Below, one piece after another: positions 16,961 through 25,590 of a stretch of 64,000 nt of DNA. Source of the stretch: Streptosporangium subroseum (GTDB taxonomy: Bacteria > Actinomycetota > Actinomycetes > Streptosporangiales > Streptosporangiaceae). The notes beneath the pieces were generated by a model. That model did no database searches. It was not told the origin of the DNA and was given only the letters and a program-made list of their open reading frames with translations. Within the stretch, counting starts at the first letter, position 1. Each line of letters begins with the position of its first letter. The stretch spans positions 62,001 to 126,000 of the forward strand of contig NZ_FZOD01000014.1 in the NCBI RefSeq assembly GCF_900188345.1, written 5' to 3'. A program made the position numbers and the translations under genes.

Positions 16961-17022
16961 TTGGTCAGGGTGCTGGATCGTCGTGACTCTAATGGTTCGG
17001 GTGTGCTCTCCGGTGCGTCACG

Positions 17023-17460
17023 TCACGATGGTCGAGCCACGTACGCCGCCTTGGCGTCGGCCGAGAACCCGCAGGCTCTGTAGAAGGCGTGGGTCGCAGG
17101 CTTGCGCGAGCCCGTCATCAGCATCGCCTTGTAGCAGCCGGCATCCCATGCGGCTTGGAGCGTGTCGGCCATGATCTGCCTACCCAGACCTGTGCCTCGC
17201 CGCGGTTCCTCGACGACGACGTTCTCGATGATGGCGTAGGGCGATGCCGATCGGGTGATGTTGGGGATCACGTTGAGGTACGTCGTGGCGACGACAACCC
17301 CATCCAGTTCGAGCACGAAGAGATGCAGCGCTGGAGAGTCCAGGATCTGCTGGAAAGCCGCTACATCGGATCCGTCCTTGAGAACCGGATCGTCGGGCTG
17401 CAGTTGCCGGTAGAGGCGGATGATCTGCTCGAAGTCGCCAGGCCGAGCCTCACGGAACAT
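17023..17460 (-). CDS. GNAT N-acetyltransferase
   Basis: 145 residues from ATG 17460 (an upstream ATG at 17496 lies inside transposon remnant sequence). Acetyl-CoA motif VVEEPRRGTGLGRQIM is intact, followed by CYKAMLMTG and AFYRACGF, which completes the GNAT fold; FREARPGDFEQIIRLYRQL is the typical first strand and helix. The acceptor is unknown. It lies between two decayed IS5-like elements whose right ends face it, and the remnant's terminal repeat lies only 19 bases upstream of its start, so its promoter may derive from the element. Confidence 0.88.
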   Translation of the reverse strand: MFREARPGDFEQIIRLYRQLQPDDPVLKDGSDVAAFQQILDSPALHLFVLELDGVVVATTYLNVIPNITRSASPYAIIENVVVEEPRRGTGLGRQIMADTLQAAWDAGCYKAMLMTGSRKPATHAFYRACGFSADAKAAYVARPS

Positions 17461-17478
17461 GCCTGAAGCGTAACCAAC

Positions 17479-17724
17479 GCACTGAGCCTTTCTCATCGCG
17501 AGTAGCGGTCGGTCCCGGCCTCGTGCAGGACGGGGATGGCCTGCACGAGCGCGGTCGCGCGGACAGCAGCGCAGCTTGGTCAGGATCTTCCAGCGCTGCG
17601 CGGCTCCCGGTGGGGGCATCGGATTTGGTCGACTGCTGTCTTACCGGGAGCCTCGTCTCCATCGATCTCCGGGCTACGCGCACTTATCGTGACCAGCACG
17701 ATCAGAATGGAAAAGCCTCACTGT
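17479..17724 (-). mobile_element. Internally deleted, frameshifted IS5-like element
   Basis: Right terminal repeat at 17479-17497 (minus strand GATGAGAAAGGCTCAGTGC). A related left repeat at 17706-17724 matches it at about 13 of 19 positions. Between them the minus strand encodes RWKILTKLRCCP, then after a one-base frameshift RATALVQAIPVLHEAGTDRY and stop, the transposase C-terminus, with the stop again overlapping the repeat. Only about 250 bp remain, so it cannot transpose by itself. Confidence 0.75.
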
Positions 17725-18131
17725 CGGCTGGCGTTACGACTCGGTTGGTTCTGTGACGACGCCCCACATGAACGTGGAACTCTTCAGCAGTTGCTCCGTT
17801 GCCCTCTGCAGAAAATTCGGTGACACATAAATGACATGGGTGCGGTATGGTCACGATCTTCGTGTGGTCGGCTGAGGTATTCGGTTGAGAGACAATTTCG
17901 CTTCCTGGTCAGCGTGATGGACCGGCTGTCGCGCCGGGGGGCGGGGTTCCACGAGCCCGCGGATGTCCTTTCTTGGTCGGTTGGACGGCTTGACACTGGT
18001 CTTGGCGGTGCCCACAGAGTCTGCAACCGGGTGATGGCGGTGATGATCTGCGTCGCCCAGGGGCAGCCGGAGGCGAGGCTCAGTCGATTCGCGTGGATAG
18101 GTGAGGAGCCGCAGGTAATCCGGTGGCCTTG
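17725..18131. other. Intergenic stretch, no gene recognised
   Basis: About 400 bases between the IS relic and the DUF6493 gene. Open frames exist on both strands, but none has a ribosome site or a recognisable product. Composition near 17780-17900 is poorer in GC than the neighbours, consistent with relic or imported DNA. Confidence 0.45.
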
Positions 18132-20720
18132 TCATTCGCGGAGCAGACGTGTCAGGCGGGTGGCCTCGCGGACCATGCGGCTGGATCCGCCGCGGGCGAC
18201 GACCGCCGCCAGGCCGGGGATCTCCGTGCCCGCGCCCGGCGGAGCCGTATCGGCGCCGAGTGCGATGAGGGCGGCCAGGCCGTGAACACCTCGCTCCCTG
18301 CCGGTGGGAAAAAGGTGGGGAAGGGCCGCGGTGACGATGGGCCACACCTGCGCTCCGAACCCGGCGTTTGTGATCTCGACCAGAGCGGAGGTGATCCGGC
18401 TGAGCGTGACGAGGTCGTACGTGACCAGGAGGCCGAGCTGTTCGCCCAAGTCATGTCCGGGCAGGTGGCCGGCGGCTGCCAGGGTGGCCAGCGTGCCGAG
18501 CAGGCTCGCTCGCTGGGCGGGATCCGCGCTGTTCAGCCGGGCGAGCAGGAGGGTCGCCGCCACGGGGCCGAGGGGTTCGGTCGCCCCGGCTAGTTCGCCC
18601 AGGCTCGCCGATTCGGGAGCGGCAAGGCGCCGGCCGACCATGGAGAAGGCCAGCAGGTAGGCGGCAGCGGCCTCCGGTTCCGAGGGCATGATTCCCAGCC
18701 ACCACGTCATGCATTCGGCGTAGCGGAAGGAGGGGACGTGGAAGAGCGCGTCGATCCCTTCCAAGCCGGTGGCGGGCGCGCTGACAAAAGGCACGATCTG
18801 AGGGTCGCTGCGGCTGTATACGGGGGGAACGCCGTCGTCGGACCAGCGGAGGGAAGCACCGTCGAGGTATCTGTGCCGGATGGCGACCTGCGGTGTCACC
18901 CGGCCCGCACCTGCCATCCAACGGGCCACGAGCCGCCCGGCGGGTGAGGACAGGCGCTCCGCTCGTGCCACCGTCTCCGGCTCGACGGAACGAGGGATGC
19001 GGAGCAGCGCCTGGTCCAGGTCGGCGGGGAAGGGCTCGGCCCCGGAGGCCTCCAGGCGCTCCAGCCGGGCGATTAACTCGGCGGGATTGATGTGACCCGA
19101 GACGGACGTCGGGGTGGCGAGCAGAAGGGGAAACAGGTCCCCGTTCTGTAGTGCGGTGAAGACCTCCGCCGCCCTGCGCAGGACGAACCGATGCAGAGGA
19201 TGTACGTGGGACGGAAGGGGCAGGAGCGGTTTCGTCCACCGTTCTCGGGAGCCAGGGGAGACGAGATTCCGGCACGCGGTCAGCAGCCATCCGACAGGGT
19301 GGATTCCCGGATCTCCCGCGACCCACCAGGGGAACTCCTGGTTCATCACGGGGGCCAGGGCCTTTTGTACGGCGTCGCGGTCACGGTGGGCGAGCTCGAC
19401 GAGCCCGGCCATCATCCGTTCGATGGCGATCCAGTCGTCCCAGTGCTCCGTGTCGCGGGCGAAGAGCGTGACCGACGCGGCGAGTTCCGCGGCCGTGCCG
19501 ATGGGCGACGGTAGCTCACGCCTGCCGGGTGTGAGGGCGGCGCCTTGCCGGGAGGCCTGAGGAGCCTGGGCCTTCACCTCGATGCCGCTCACGACCGTGG
19601 CCAACTGGGCACGCAGGTCCGGGGGAAGGGCCCCGGCGGCGTCGCGGAGAGTGTCGGCGCTCATGCCGGCGGCGTGTTTGACCGCCAGCCGTACGGCACG
19701 CTCCCGAAGGTCGTGCGTCTCGTGGCTGAAGATCATCACCAAGGCCTCGGACACCTTTTCCGCATGACCGGGCGCATGCCGTACGACCTGATCGATCCAG
19801 GACAGTCCCGCGCGGACCAGTTTCTTCTCCTGCCGGAACATCAGGGCCGTGGCGGCTTCGCCGAAGCCCTCCGGCTCCGGCGGGTCCAGCCGCCGCAGAT
19901 GGTTGAGGGCAAGCTCGGCGACGGTGCCCGTCGAGGAGGGCAGCAGCCGCAGGTAGTCACGGGCGTGGGGCTCGATCTCGTTGACGGTCGGATCGAGGGC
20001 TTCGTGAAGACGGACGAAGAACCGCAGTTCGAGCGCGGTGCCGCCGCGCAGGAAACATCGAAGGCAGCCGTCGAGCATCATGCTCCGGTCGGCTCTGCCA
20101 TTGGTGGCCAGCGTGTGCAGGACGCTCGGCCAGGGGTAGATGCCCTCCCGGTTCAGGGCCTCGCCCACGCCCTGGGCCTCGAAAATGCGTGGCAGGAGCG
20201 CGTCCAGCAGCGGATCGTCGGCCAGCACGTCGGCCAGCGGCCGGCCGGCGGTTCTCCTGGAGACCCAGCCCACGACAAAGCCGTCATCGGTGGGCACCTC
20301 GATCCCGGTCTCGCGGATCAGCGCCGCCGTGAGCTCGTAACTCGGATCGCGGCCGCGAAGCCTGCCCGCCAGCCGCTGTGCCAGGTCGGCCTGCCAGGTA
20401 GGTGGTCGCATACGTACCAGGCGGAGCAGGCGATGGGTGTCGTCAACGGTGGAGTCGGCTCCGACGAGGCCACGGCGGGTCAGCCACGAGGCGACCGAGG
20501 TGGCGGTGGCGATCGTCCCCGCACCGGCCGCGCGCAGTGCCTCGGCGTGCTCTCCCGTGCCCCGCCACGAGTCGAGATAGCGCCGGATCTCCTTGAGATG
20601 GCCGGGCAACTGCCTGGCGATCTCACGCCGTCCGTCGGCATCCAGGGTGAGCACCAGCGCGGTGACGCCATCCGCGTCGCACTTGCCGATGAGGTCGCGG
20701 ACGTCGTCCCAGGCGGTCAC
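18132..20720 (-). CDS. DUF6493 family protein (large helical protein)
   Basis: 862 residues from GTG 20720. The sequence consists almost wholly of alpha-helical segments rich in Leu, Ala and Arg, in HEAT-like arrangement (TAALIRETG, LLPRIFEAQGVGEALNREG, ALNHLRRLDPPEPEGFGEAATALM, TWWLGIMPSEPEAAAAYLLA), and closely follows the DUF6493 architecture as I recall it. These proteins usually sit beside SWIM zinc-finger, MoxR ATPase and VWA proteins in a ternary system. None of those is near here, so this is an orphan copy next to transposon relics. No catalytic motif or membrane segment is visible. Confidence 0.75.
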   Translation of the reverse strand: MTAWDDVRDLIGKCDADGVTALVLTLDADGRREIARQLPGHLKEIRRYLDSWRGTGEHAEALRAAGAGTIATATSVASWLTRRGLVGADSTVDDTHRLLRLVRMRPPTWQADLAQRLAGRLRGRDPSYELTAALIRETGIEVPTDDGFVVGWVSRRTAGRPLADVLADDPLLDALLPRIFEAQGVGEALNREGIYPWPSVLHTLATNGRADRSMMLDGCLRCFLRGGTALELRFFVRLHEALDPTVNEIEPHARDYLRLLPSSTGTVAELALNHLRRLDPPEPEGFGEAATALMFRQEKKLVRAGLSWIDQVVRHAPGHAEKVSEALVMIFSHETHDLRERAVRLAVKHAAGMSADTLRDAAGALPPDLRAQLATVVSGIEVKAQAPQASRQGAALTPGRRELPSPIGTAAELAASVTLFARDTEHWDDWIAIERMMAGLVELAHRDRDAVQKALAPVMNQEFPWWVAGDPGIHPVGWLLTACRNLVSPGSRERWTKPLLPLPSHVHPLHRFVLRRAAEVFTALQNGDLFPLLLATPTSVSGHINPAELIARLERLEASGAEPFPADLDQALLRIPRSVEPETVARAERLSSPAGRLVARWMAGAGRVTPQVAIRHRYLDGASLRWSDDGVPPVYSRSDPQIVPFVSAPATGLEGIDALFHVPSFRYAECMTWWLGIMPSEPEAAAAYLLAFSMVGRRLAAPESASLGELAGATEPLGPVAATLLLARLNSADPAQRASLLGTLATLAAAGHLPGHDLGEQLGLLVTYDLVTLSRITSALVEITNAGFGAQVWPIVTAALPHLFPTGRERGVHGLAALIALGADTAPPGAGTEIPGLAAVVARGGSSRMVREATRLTRLLRE

Positions 20721-21196
20721 GTCGGGGTTCCCTTCGGGGGGTGTACGGCAGGCGACTGCCCATCGTGATCGGGACGGTAGCCGCGATCACCGACATTTCT
20801 GCGGCAGGTGCCGAAGGCGAACCTCGCGTGCCGTCGGAGCAGGTGGGAAACCTGCCGCCGGGTTCTGAGCGGAGATGGGCCGGACCAGCCGATGACGTGC
20901 GAAACTCCCGGCCGGTTGCGGGGGTTCCACAAGGTCCTGGCGGCTGGGAGGAGAAGAGACGTTTCCCGGCTCTTCGCAGTCGAGGGTGTAGACGTTGCCG
21001 GCTGGTCGCCGGGCTCGACGAGTCTCGGTGGGGTCGTCGTGGGGCAACGCTCTGGGCCTGATCGTGCGGTCCTGGCTTGTCGCGTGGTCAGGCCGATGGC
21101 TGGTGCGGCCGCTGTCGTTGTGCGGGGATCGCGAGGCACACGGGGATCATCTCCTGTCCGATCGCGGACCGCATCGGCCCGGGGCGCGAGTACGGA
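20721..21196. other. Intergenic stretch, no gene recognised
   Basis: About 475 bases between the DUF6493 and AraC genes. Long frames on both strands are Arg/Pro/Thr-rich without codon bias or ribosome sites. No repeat or hairpin stands out. Confidence 0.45.
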
Positions 21197-22042
21197 TCAC
21201 CCCGAGGGCTTGACCACGGTCGGGAGTTGAGATGCGTGGGCGGCGGACTGGCGACCGGTTCGGTAGCGGCCCGGGGTCGTTCCGATGAGGTTGGTGAACG
21301 CCGCGATGAAGCTGCTGGGGTTGGCCCATCCGCAGGCGGAGGCGGTCTGGGTGGTGTCGTGGCCGTCGGCGAGGAGCACGAGCGCGTGGTAGACGCGTAG
21401 CTGCGTGCGCCACTCATAGAAGGTCATGCCGAGTTCGTTGCGGAACAGTCGGCTGAGGGTGCGGGTGCCGGCTCCGATCGTCTTCCCGAGTTCGGCCAGC
21501 GTGGCGTTGTCCGCCGGCCTCTCGTACAGCATCCGGGCGATGGCCTGCAGTCGGTCATCCCGTGGTTCGGGCAGGTGCAGCGGCTGTTCGTGTGCTTCGC
21601 GGAGTTCCTCGACGAGGACCCGAAGGAGGCGAGAGCGCGCGGAGCGGCTGTAGCCGGGTGCGGTGTCGTCGTAGTTGCGGGAGCCGGTCAGGGCGAGCAG
21701 AACCTCACGGGCGAGGTCGGAGGCCAGGAACACGGCGGGATGCTCGGGTAGGAGCCGGGCCAGGGATGGCGCGAGAAAGACGATCCGCATATCGGTGTCG
21801 CCGTGGGCGCGGTGGTGGTGCGTGAATTCGGCGGGGGTCCAGGCGACCCGGTTGGCGGGAACGACCGACGTGCCGCGCTCGGTGTGAACTGCCAAGACGC
21901 CGCTGGCTGCGTATACCAGGTGTCCCCGTGCGTGCGACTGCTGCGCACTTGCTTGGCCGGATGGCCACAGGTGGCGCCCGCCGGAGGGCCAGATATGTGA
22001 CGTCACACCGGCGGTCAGGGAAGGTTGGCGGCGAACGGGCAT
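21197..22042 (-). CDS. AraC-family regulator with cupin-type sensor domain
   Basis: 281 residues from ATG 22042 (AGGATG eight bases upstream). The N-terminal half is an AraC-binding-like cupin (HARGHLVYAASGVLAVHTERG, PANRVAWTPAEFTHHHRAHG). The C-terminal half has the two helix-turn-helix units, LAELGKTIGAGTRTLSRLFR and TTQTASACGWANPSSFIAAF followed by GTTPGRYR. It resembles regulators of small exporters or hydrolases. The divergent alpha/beta hydrolase 150 bases away is the likely target. Confidence 0.9.
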   Translation of the reverse strand: MPVRRQPSLTAGVTSHIWPSGGRHLWPSGQASAQQSHARGHLVYAASGVLAVHTERGTSVVPANRVAWTPAEFTHHHRAHGDTDMRIVFLAPSLARLLPEHPAVFLASDLAREVLLALTGSRNYDDTAPGYSRSARSRLLRVLVEELREAHEQPLHLPEPRDDRLQAIARMLYERPADNATLAELGKTIGAGTRTLSRLFRNELGMTFYEWRTQLRVYHALVLLADGHDTTQTASACGWANPSSFIAAFTNLIGTTPGRYRTGRQSAAHASQLPTVVKPSG

Positions 22043-22195
22043 CAGTTGGCATCCTATCGGTAGCACGCCACACCGGGATCCGGTGACACTTTCTCCATGC
22101 GAAGCGGTCCTCAGTCGCGTAGAGCGCCCGACCGCACCACCTGCCATCGAGGCAGCGCGCCTCGATGCCGCGGCTTGAAAGAGAAGGAGAAACGC

Positions 22196-22906
22196 ATGGC
22201 GACGTTCGTCCTCGTGCCCGGCGCTTGGAAAGGCTCCTGGTCGTTTGAGGCGGTGGTTCCGCTGCTGGAGCGCGCCGGTCATGCCGTTCACGCCCTGACC
22301 CTGACCGGTCTGCGGCCGGACGACGACAACGCGACGGTCGCGACCGCCAACCTCGACACGCACGCCGATGACGTGTTGCGGCACCTCGATCGCAACGACA
22401 TCACCGGCGCGACGCTGGTCGGCCACAGCTACGCCGGGATGGTGATCGCCGCCGCCGCCGATCGCGCCGGCGGCCGGATCTCGCGGCTGGTGCATCTCGA
22501 CGCCTTCGTACCGCGCGATGGCGAGTCGTGGTGGTCGTCAACGAACGAGTACTTCCGGGAAGTGGTTGCTGCCGGCGCTGTGGCCACCGGCTATGCCGTT
22601 CGACCGCCGGACGGCGGTGATCCTCGCCGCCGTCCTCATCCCCTCGCCTCGTTCCTGCAGACGATCCGGCTCACGGGCGCGTTCGCCCGGGTCCCTCGCC
22701 GGGAGTTCGTCTACTGCTCGGGATGGGAGGATCGGACGCCGTTCGCCGAACTCCGCACCCGGCTCCACGCCGATCCCGGTTGGCAGGTCCACGACCTTCC
22801 CACCGGCCATGACGCGATGAATGAGGCCCCGGAGGCGGTCGCTGCGCTACTGCTCGGCGAACGCGTCGCGGATGCGCCGACGCGCGAACGACAGGTTTGC
22901 CGTTGA
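22196..22906 (+). CDS. Alpha/beta hydrolase (salicylate-esterase-like)
   Basis: 236 residues from ATG 22196, AGAAGGAG upstream. FVLVPGAWKGSW provides the oxyanion loop, GHSYAGMV the nucleophile serine, and DLPTGHDAMNEAPEAVAALL the catalytic histidine. The layout and length match the hydroxynitrile-lyase/methyl-esterase-like hydrolases used against small esters. It is divergent from the AraC gene that probably controls it. Substrate unknown. Confidence 0.88.
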   Translation: MATFVLVPGAWKGSWSFEAVVPLLERAGHAVHALTLTGLRPDDDNATVATANLDTHADDVLRHLDRNDITGATLVGHSYAGMVIAAAADRAGGRISRLVHLDAFVPRDGESWWSSTNEYFREVVAAGAVATGYAVRPPDGGDPRRRPHPLASFLQTIRLTGAFARVPRREFVYCSGWEDRTPFAELRTRLHADPGWQVHDLPTGHDAMNEAPEAVAALLLGERVADAPTRERQVCR

Positions 22907-23029
22907 GGGCCGCACGAGTCCGGTTCGTCTGGCCCCCGATCATTCATGCCGTTGTCTGGGGCCACGGCGTCCCGGGGGCCGCTTGCTCCGCGCACATGGC
23001 CGAGATCGGTTCTCGCGGGAGCGCTCCGC

Positions 23030-23632
23030 TCAGTTATCGTCCTCGCCCGTTCCGTGGTCGCTCTTGTTCTTGCCGGGGCGATAGTCCTCCCTGGCGCCGG
23101 CGAAGGTCTTGCTGACCGCGGTGAACTCCAGGGTCTGGCCACCGGTGAGGGTGAGCGTGAAGGGGATCCTGGCACCGGGCTTCACCGCTTTGGTGACGCC
23201 CATCAGCATGATGTGGTCGCCCCCGGGCTGGAGCCGGTGCGTGCCACGGGCCGGGATGACGAAGCCACCCTTCGTGGGACGCATGACCGCCTTGTCGCCG
23301 GAGCCGACGATCTCGTGCAGCTCGATCTCCGGCGAGAGGGGAGAGGCGCCGGAGACGACGGTCACGTCGGCGTCGGTGTTGTTGACCAGGGTGCCGAAGG
23401 CGGCGGTCATCCCGCGCTTGGTGGCCTTCACCCACGGGTCGGTGATCGTCAGCGCGGGAACTTTGGCGGCAGGACTCCCGGCGGCGGGCGGGGCAGCCTG
23501 CTGGGTGGACTCGGTGGACTGCTGGGCAGGCCGCTGGGTGGACTGGGGCTCCGTTCGGTCACCGCAGGCACTCACCGACGCGGTGGTGAGGACCGCGAGG
23601 AGCCCGGCGGAAAGAGCACGTTGAGCGATCAT
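23030..23632 (-). CDS. PCu(A)C copper chaperone lipoprotein
   Basis: 200 residues from ATG 23632 with GGAAAGG upstream. Signal peptide with lipobox (SVSAC) followed by a Gln/Ser/Thr/Pro linker, then the PCu(A)C domain: DPWVKATKRGMTAAFGTLVN, IELHEIVGSGDKAVMRP, and PGGDHIMLMGV, supplying the H(M)X10MX21HXM-type copper ligands. It carries Cu(I) outside the membrane to cytochrome oxidase. No CopC/CopD or Sco gene is adjacent. Confidence 0.9.
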   Translation of the reverse strand: MIAQRALSAGLLAVLTTASVSACGDRTEPQSTQRPAQQSTESTQQAAPPAAGSPAAKVPALTITDPWVKATKRGMTAAFGTLVNNTDADVTVVSGASPLSPEIELHEIVGSGDKAVMRPTKGGFVIPARGTHRLQPGGDHIMLMGVTKAVKPGARIPFTLTLTGGQTLEFTAVSKTFAGAREDYRPGKNKSDHGTGEDDN

Positions 23633-23864
23633 GAAAAGGCCTTTCCGGATGTACGGCGCCGCGCTCGGAGCTGTGCTCGACAGGCGCGCGGGAGCGCCGG
23701 AGCGGTCACGCTCGACCCGAGGCACACCGTGGCGAAGGCCGAGGCTCGGGTGAGACGAAAAGGCGAGGTCACGGGCATGGTCCGGCAATGATCACACACG
23801 GCGGGGGCGACTTCCCGCAGGAGCCGGGCCGTGTCCCGGACGTGAAATAAATTTACCGGCCCTG

Positions 23865-23891
23865 CGCTGACAGCGGAACGCGCTGACAGCG
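23865..23891. repeat. Two tandem CGCTGACAGCG palindromes upstream of clpP
   Basis: The 11-base palindrome CGCTGACAGCG occurs at 23865-23875 and again at 23881-23891 (16-base period), about 90-110 bases before the ClpP start. It could be a regulator site in the clpP promoter. It does not match the ClgR consensus. Confidence 0.45.
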
Positions 23892-23976
23892 AACGGACCG
23901 AAACGGTGGCGCCGGACGGGGCTAGGGTCGCTGGTATTCGCTATTCGTAAACTCTTGATTCGGGGTAGGTGAAAAG

Positions 23977-24555
23977 ATGACCTCACCACAGTTCGTGCCT
24001 GAGGATCAGCTTTACCAGCGGCTCTTGCGCAAGCGGATCGTCGTGCTCGGCAGCGAGGTGAACGACGAGGTCGCCAACCGGATCTGCGCGGAGCTTCTGC
24101 TTCTCTCCGCAGACGACGACGAGCGTGATGTATGGCTCTACATCAACTCGCCCGGCGGCTCGGTGACCGCCGGGATGGCGATCTACGACATGATGCAGTT
24201 CATCCCCAATGACGTCGCCACCGTGGGCATGGGCATCGCGGGCTCGATGGGGCAGTTCCTGCTCTGCGCCGGTGCGCCCAACAAGCGATACATCCTGCCG
24301 CACGCCAGGGTCATCATGCACCAGCCCTCGGGTGGTCTCGGCGGTACGGCCAGCGACATCGCCATCCAGGCCGAGCAGATGCTCTACACCAAGCAGATGA
24401 TGCGTGAGCGGATCGCCTTCCACACCGGTCAGCCGCTGGAGCGGATCGAGGAAGACTGGGACCGCGACCGCTGGTTCACGGCCACCGAGGCGAAGGACTA
24501 CGGACTCGTCGACGAGGTCATCCAGAACACCAACGAGGTGGCGTCACACGTTTAG
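23977..24555 (+). CDS. clpP: ATP-dependent Clp protease proteolytic subunit
   Basis: 192 residues from ATG 23977. Serine S90 (GIAGSMGQF), histidine H115 (VIMHQPSGG) and aspartate D164 (WDRDRWF) form the catalytic triad; the interface motif DDERDVWLYINSPGGSVTAG is intact. ClpP tetradecamers degrade proteins delivered by ClpX/ClpC. This is a solitary copy: the usual second clpP and clpX are not adjacent, so it is one of the additional paralogues common in actinomycetes. A classic terminator follows. Confidence 0.95.
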   Translation: MTSPQFVPEDQLYQRLLRKRIVVLGSEVNDEVANRICAELLLLSADDDERDVWLYINSPGGSVTAGMAIYDMMQFIPNDVATVGMGIAGSMGQFLLCAGAPNKRYILPHARVIMHQPSGGLGGTASDIAIQAEQMLYTKQMMRERIAFHTGQPLERIEEDWDRDRWFTATEAKDYGLVDEVIQNTNEVASHV

Positions 24556-24577
24556 TGGTTCCCCGTTCCCAGGAGAG

Positions 24578-24621
24578 CTCCGCACCCAACGCGGCACATG
24601 CCGAACCGGTGCGGAGTTTTT
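24578..24621 (+). terminator. Rho-independent terminator of clpP
   Basis: CTCCGCACC (24578-24586) pairs with GGTGCGGAG (24608-24616) and is followed directly by TTTTT. Confidence 0.9.
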
Positions 24622-24765
24622 CTGGGAGCTATGGGGAAAGTTCGTCGCGCAGCATGAAGGCGACGCGGACAAGGGCGTGGCGGGCCGTCTCCCCCCGGGG
24701 GAGGGAGCGTCGCGTCACGCCTATTTGTTGTGGACGTGGCGGGGGGCGCTGGAGGACGGATCCCT

Positions 24766-25503
24766 TCAGTGGTGGCAGAGCAGGCAGCGTACGGCGTGTT
24801 CGAGGGACCGGGCATCGGTGATCGGGGCCGGCCAGGGGAGCCGGATCAGGGTCGGGTCGTCGATGCCGGAGCGGACGGTCGCGCCGAAGCGGTCGAGCTC
24901 CCAGAGCCACGCCTCGGTGACGGGGGCGGAGAGCAGGGAGCCCAGGGCGGTCTCCAGCTGGCCGCGGTGGGCGTTGTTGACGTGATGGAGCATGCGCTCG
25001 GCCTCGCCCCACAGGGGATCGGGGGTGGCGTCGAGGTATTCCTCGGCGTCCAGCACGCCTGACTCCGGTCCCGTGAGATAGATCACCCGGCCGACGTCGA
25101 CGCGGAGCAGCCGGGGGCCGGTAGCGGTCTCCAAGGTCTCCAGCGCTTCGAACAGCGCCTCGTCCGGGCAGCGCTCGGCGATCGCCACCGTTGTCTCTCT
25201 CGCCTCGTCCGCCGGTACGGCCTGCACCCAGCCCTGCACCTTGAGCAGGCCACGCGAGAGCTCGTGATCCCCGAGGGAACGGCTCGCCGTCAGGTCCACG
25301 GTCACCACCGACTCATCCGAGATGCCGTAGAGCGGGTCTTCCGGCAGAACGAGGAGCACCGGACGGCCCGCGCCGTCCACTCCGCCCTTGGCAGGCATCG
25401 CGGGTCGGGACGTGCCGACGAGAGACACGTGGGTGGGAGCGGCGGTGGCGGCGAGTGTGCGGACCCGCTCGGGGGTGGGCGCGGCGGTGACGGGATGCGG
25501 CAT
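24766..25503 (-). CDS. HugZ-like heme-utilisation protein with DUF2470 domain
   Basis: 245 residues from ATG 25503, AAGGAG upstream. The N-terminal two thirds resemble a split-barrel flavin/heme-binding fold (RPVLLVLPEDPLYG, VTVDLTASRSLGDHE); the C-terminal part EAERMLHHVNNAHRGQLETAL is the DUF2470 domain found in HugZ/HutZ-type heme oxygenases, including the conserved histidines. Its promoter holds two iron boxes, which supports a role in iron supply from heme under starvation. Enzyme activity itself is inferred. Confidence 0.8.
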   Translation of the reverse strand: MPHPVTAAPTPERVRTLAATAAPTHVSLVGTSRPAMPAKGGVDGAGRPVLLVLPEDPLYGISDESVVTVDLTASRSLGDHELSRGLLKVQGWVQAVPADEARETTVAIAERCPDEALFEALETLETATGPRLLRVDVGRVIYLTGPESGVLDAEEYLDATPDPLWGEAERMLHHVNNAHRGQLETALGSLLSAPVTEAWLWELDRFGATVRSGIDDPTLIRLPWPAPITDARSLEHAVRCLLCHH

Positions 25504-25540
25504 GGACCGGCTCTCCTTGAGGTCGTGGAGTTCCTATGTA

Positions 25541-25576
25541 TAAGGTTAGGCTTGCCTCACTAAGGTGAACCTAACC
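25541..25576. promoter_or_regulatory. Two adjacent DmdR/IdeR-type iron boxes
   Basis: 25541-25559 reads TAAGGTTAGGCTTGCCTCA, matching TTAGGTTAGGCTAACCTAA at 15 of 19. On the opposite strand 25576-25561 reads GGTTAGGTTCACCTTA, 14 of 16 to GGTTAGGCTCACCTAA. They fill the 87-bp divergent promoter between the heme-utilisation gene and the S4 gene and end 15 bases from the S4 start. The iron-bound repressor would block both genes. Confidence 0.75.
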
Positions 25577-25590
25577 ATAAAGGAGTGACT

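Noticed and set aside
20787..21047. 86-codon leftward frame in a gene-free gap
   Set aside because: Faintly reminiscent of small hypothetical frames seen near insertion sequences, but no ribosome site, hairpin or conserved motif supports it.
23865..23891. ClgR site in the clpP promoter
   Set aside because: The tandem palindromes do not match the GTTCGC-N5-GCGAAC consensus, so only a repeat is reported.
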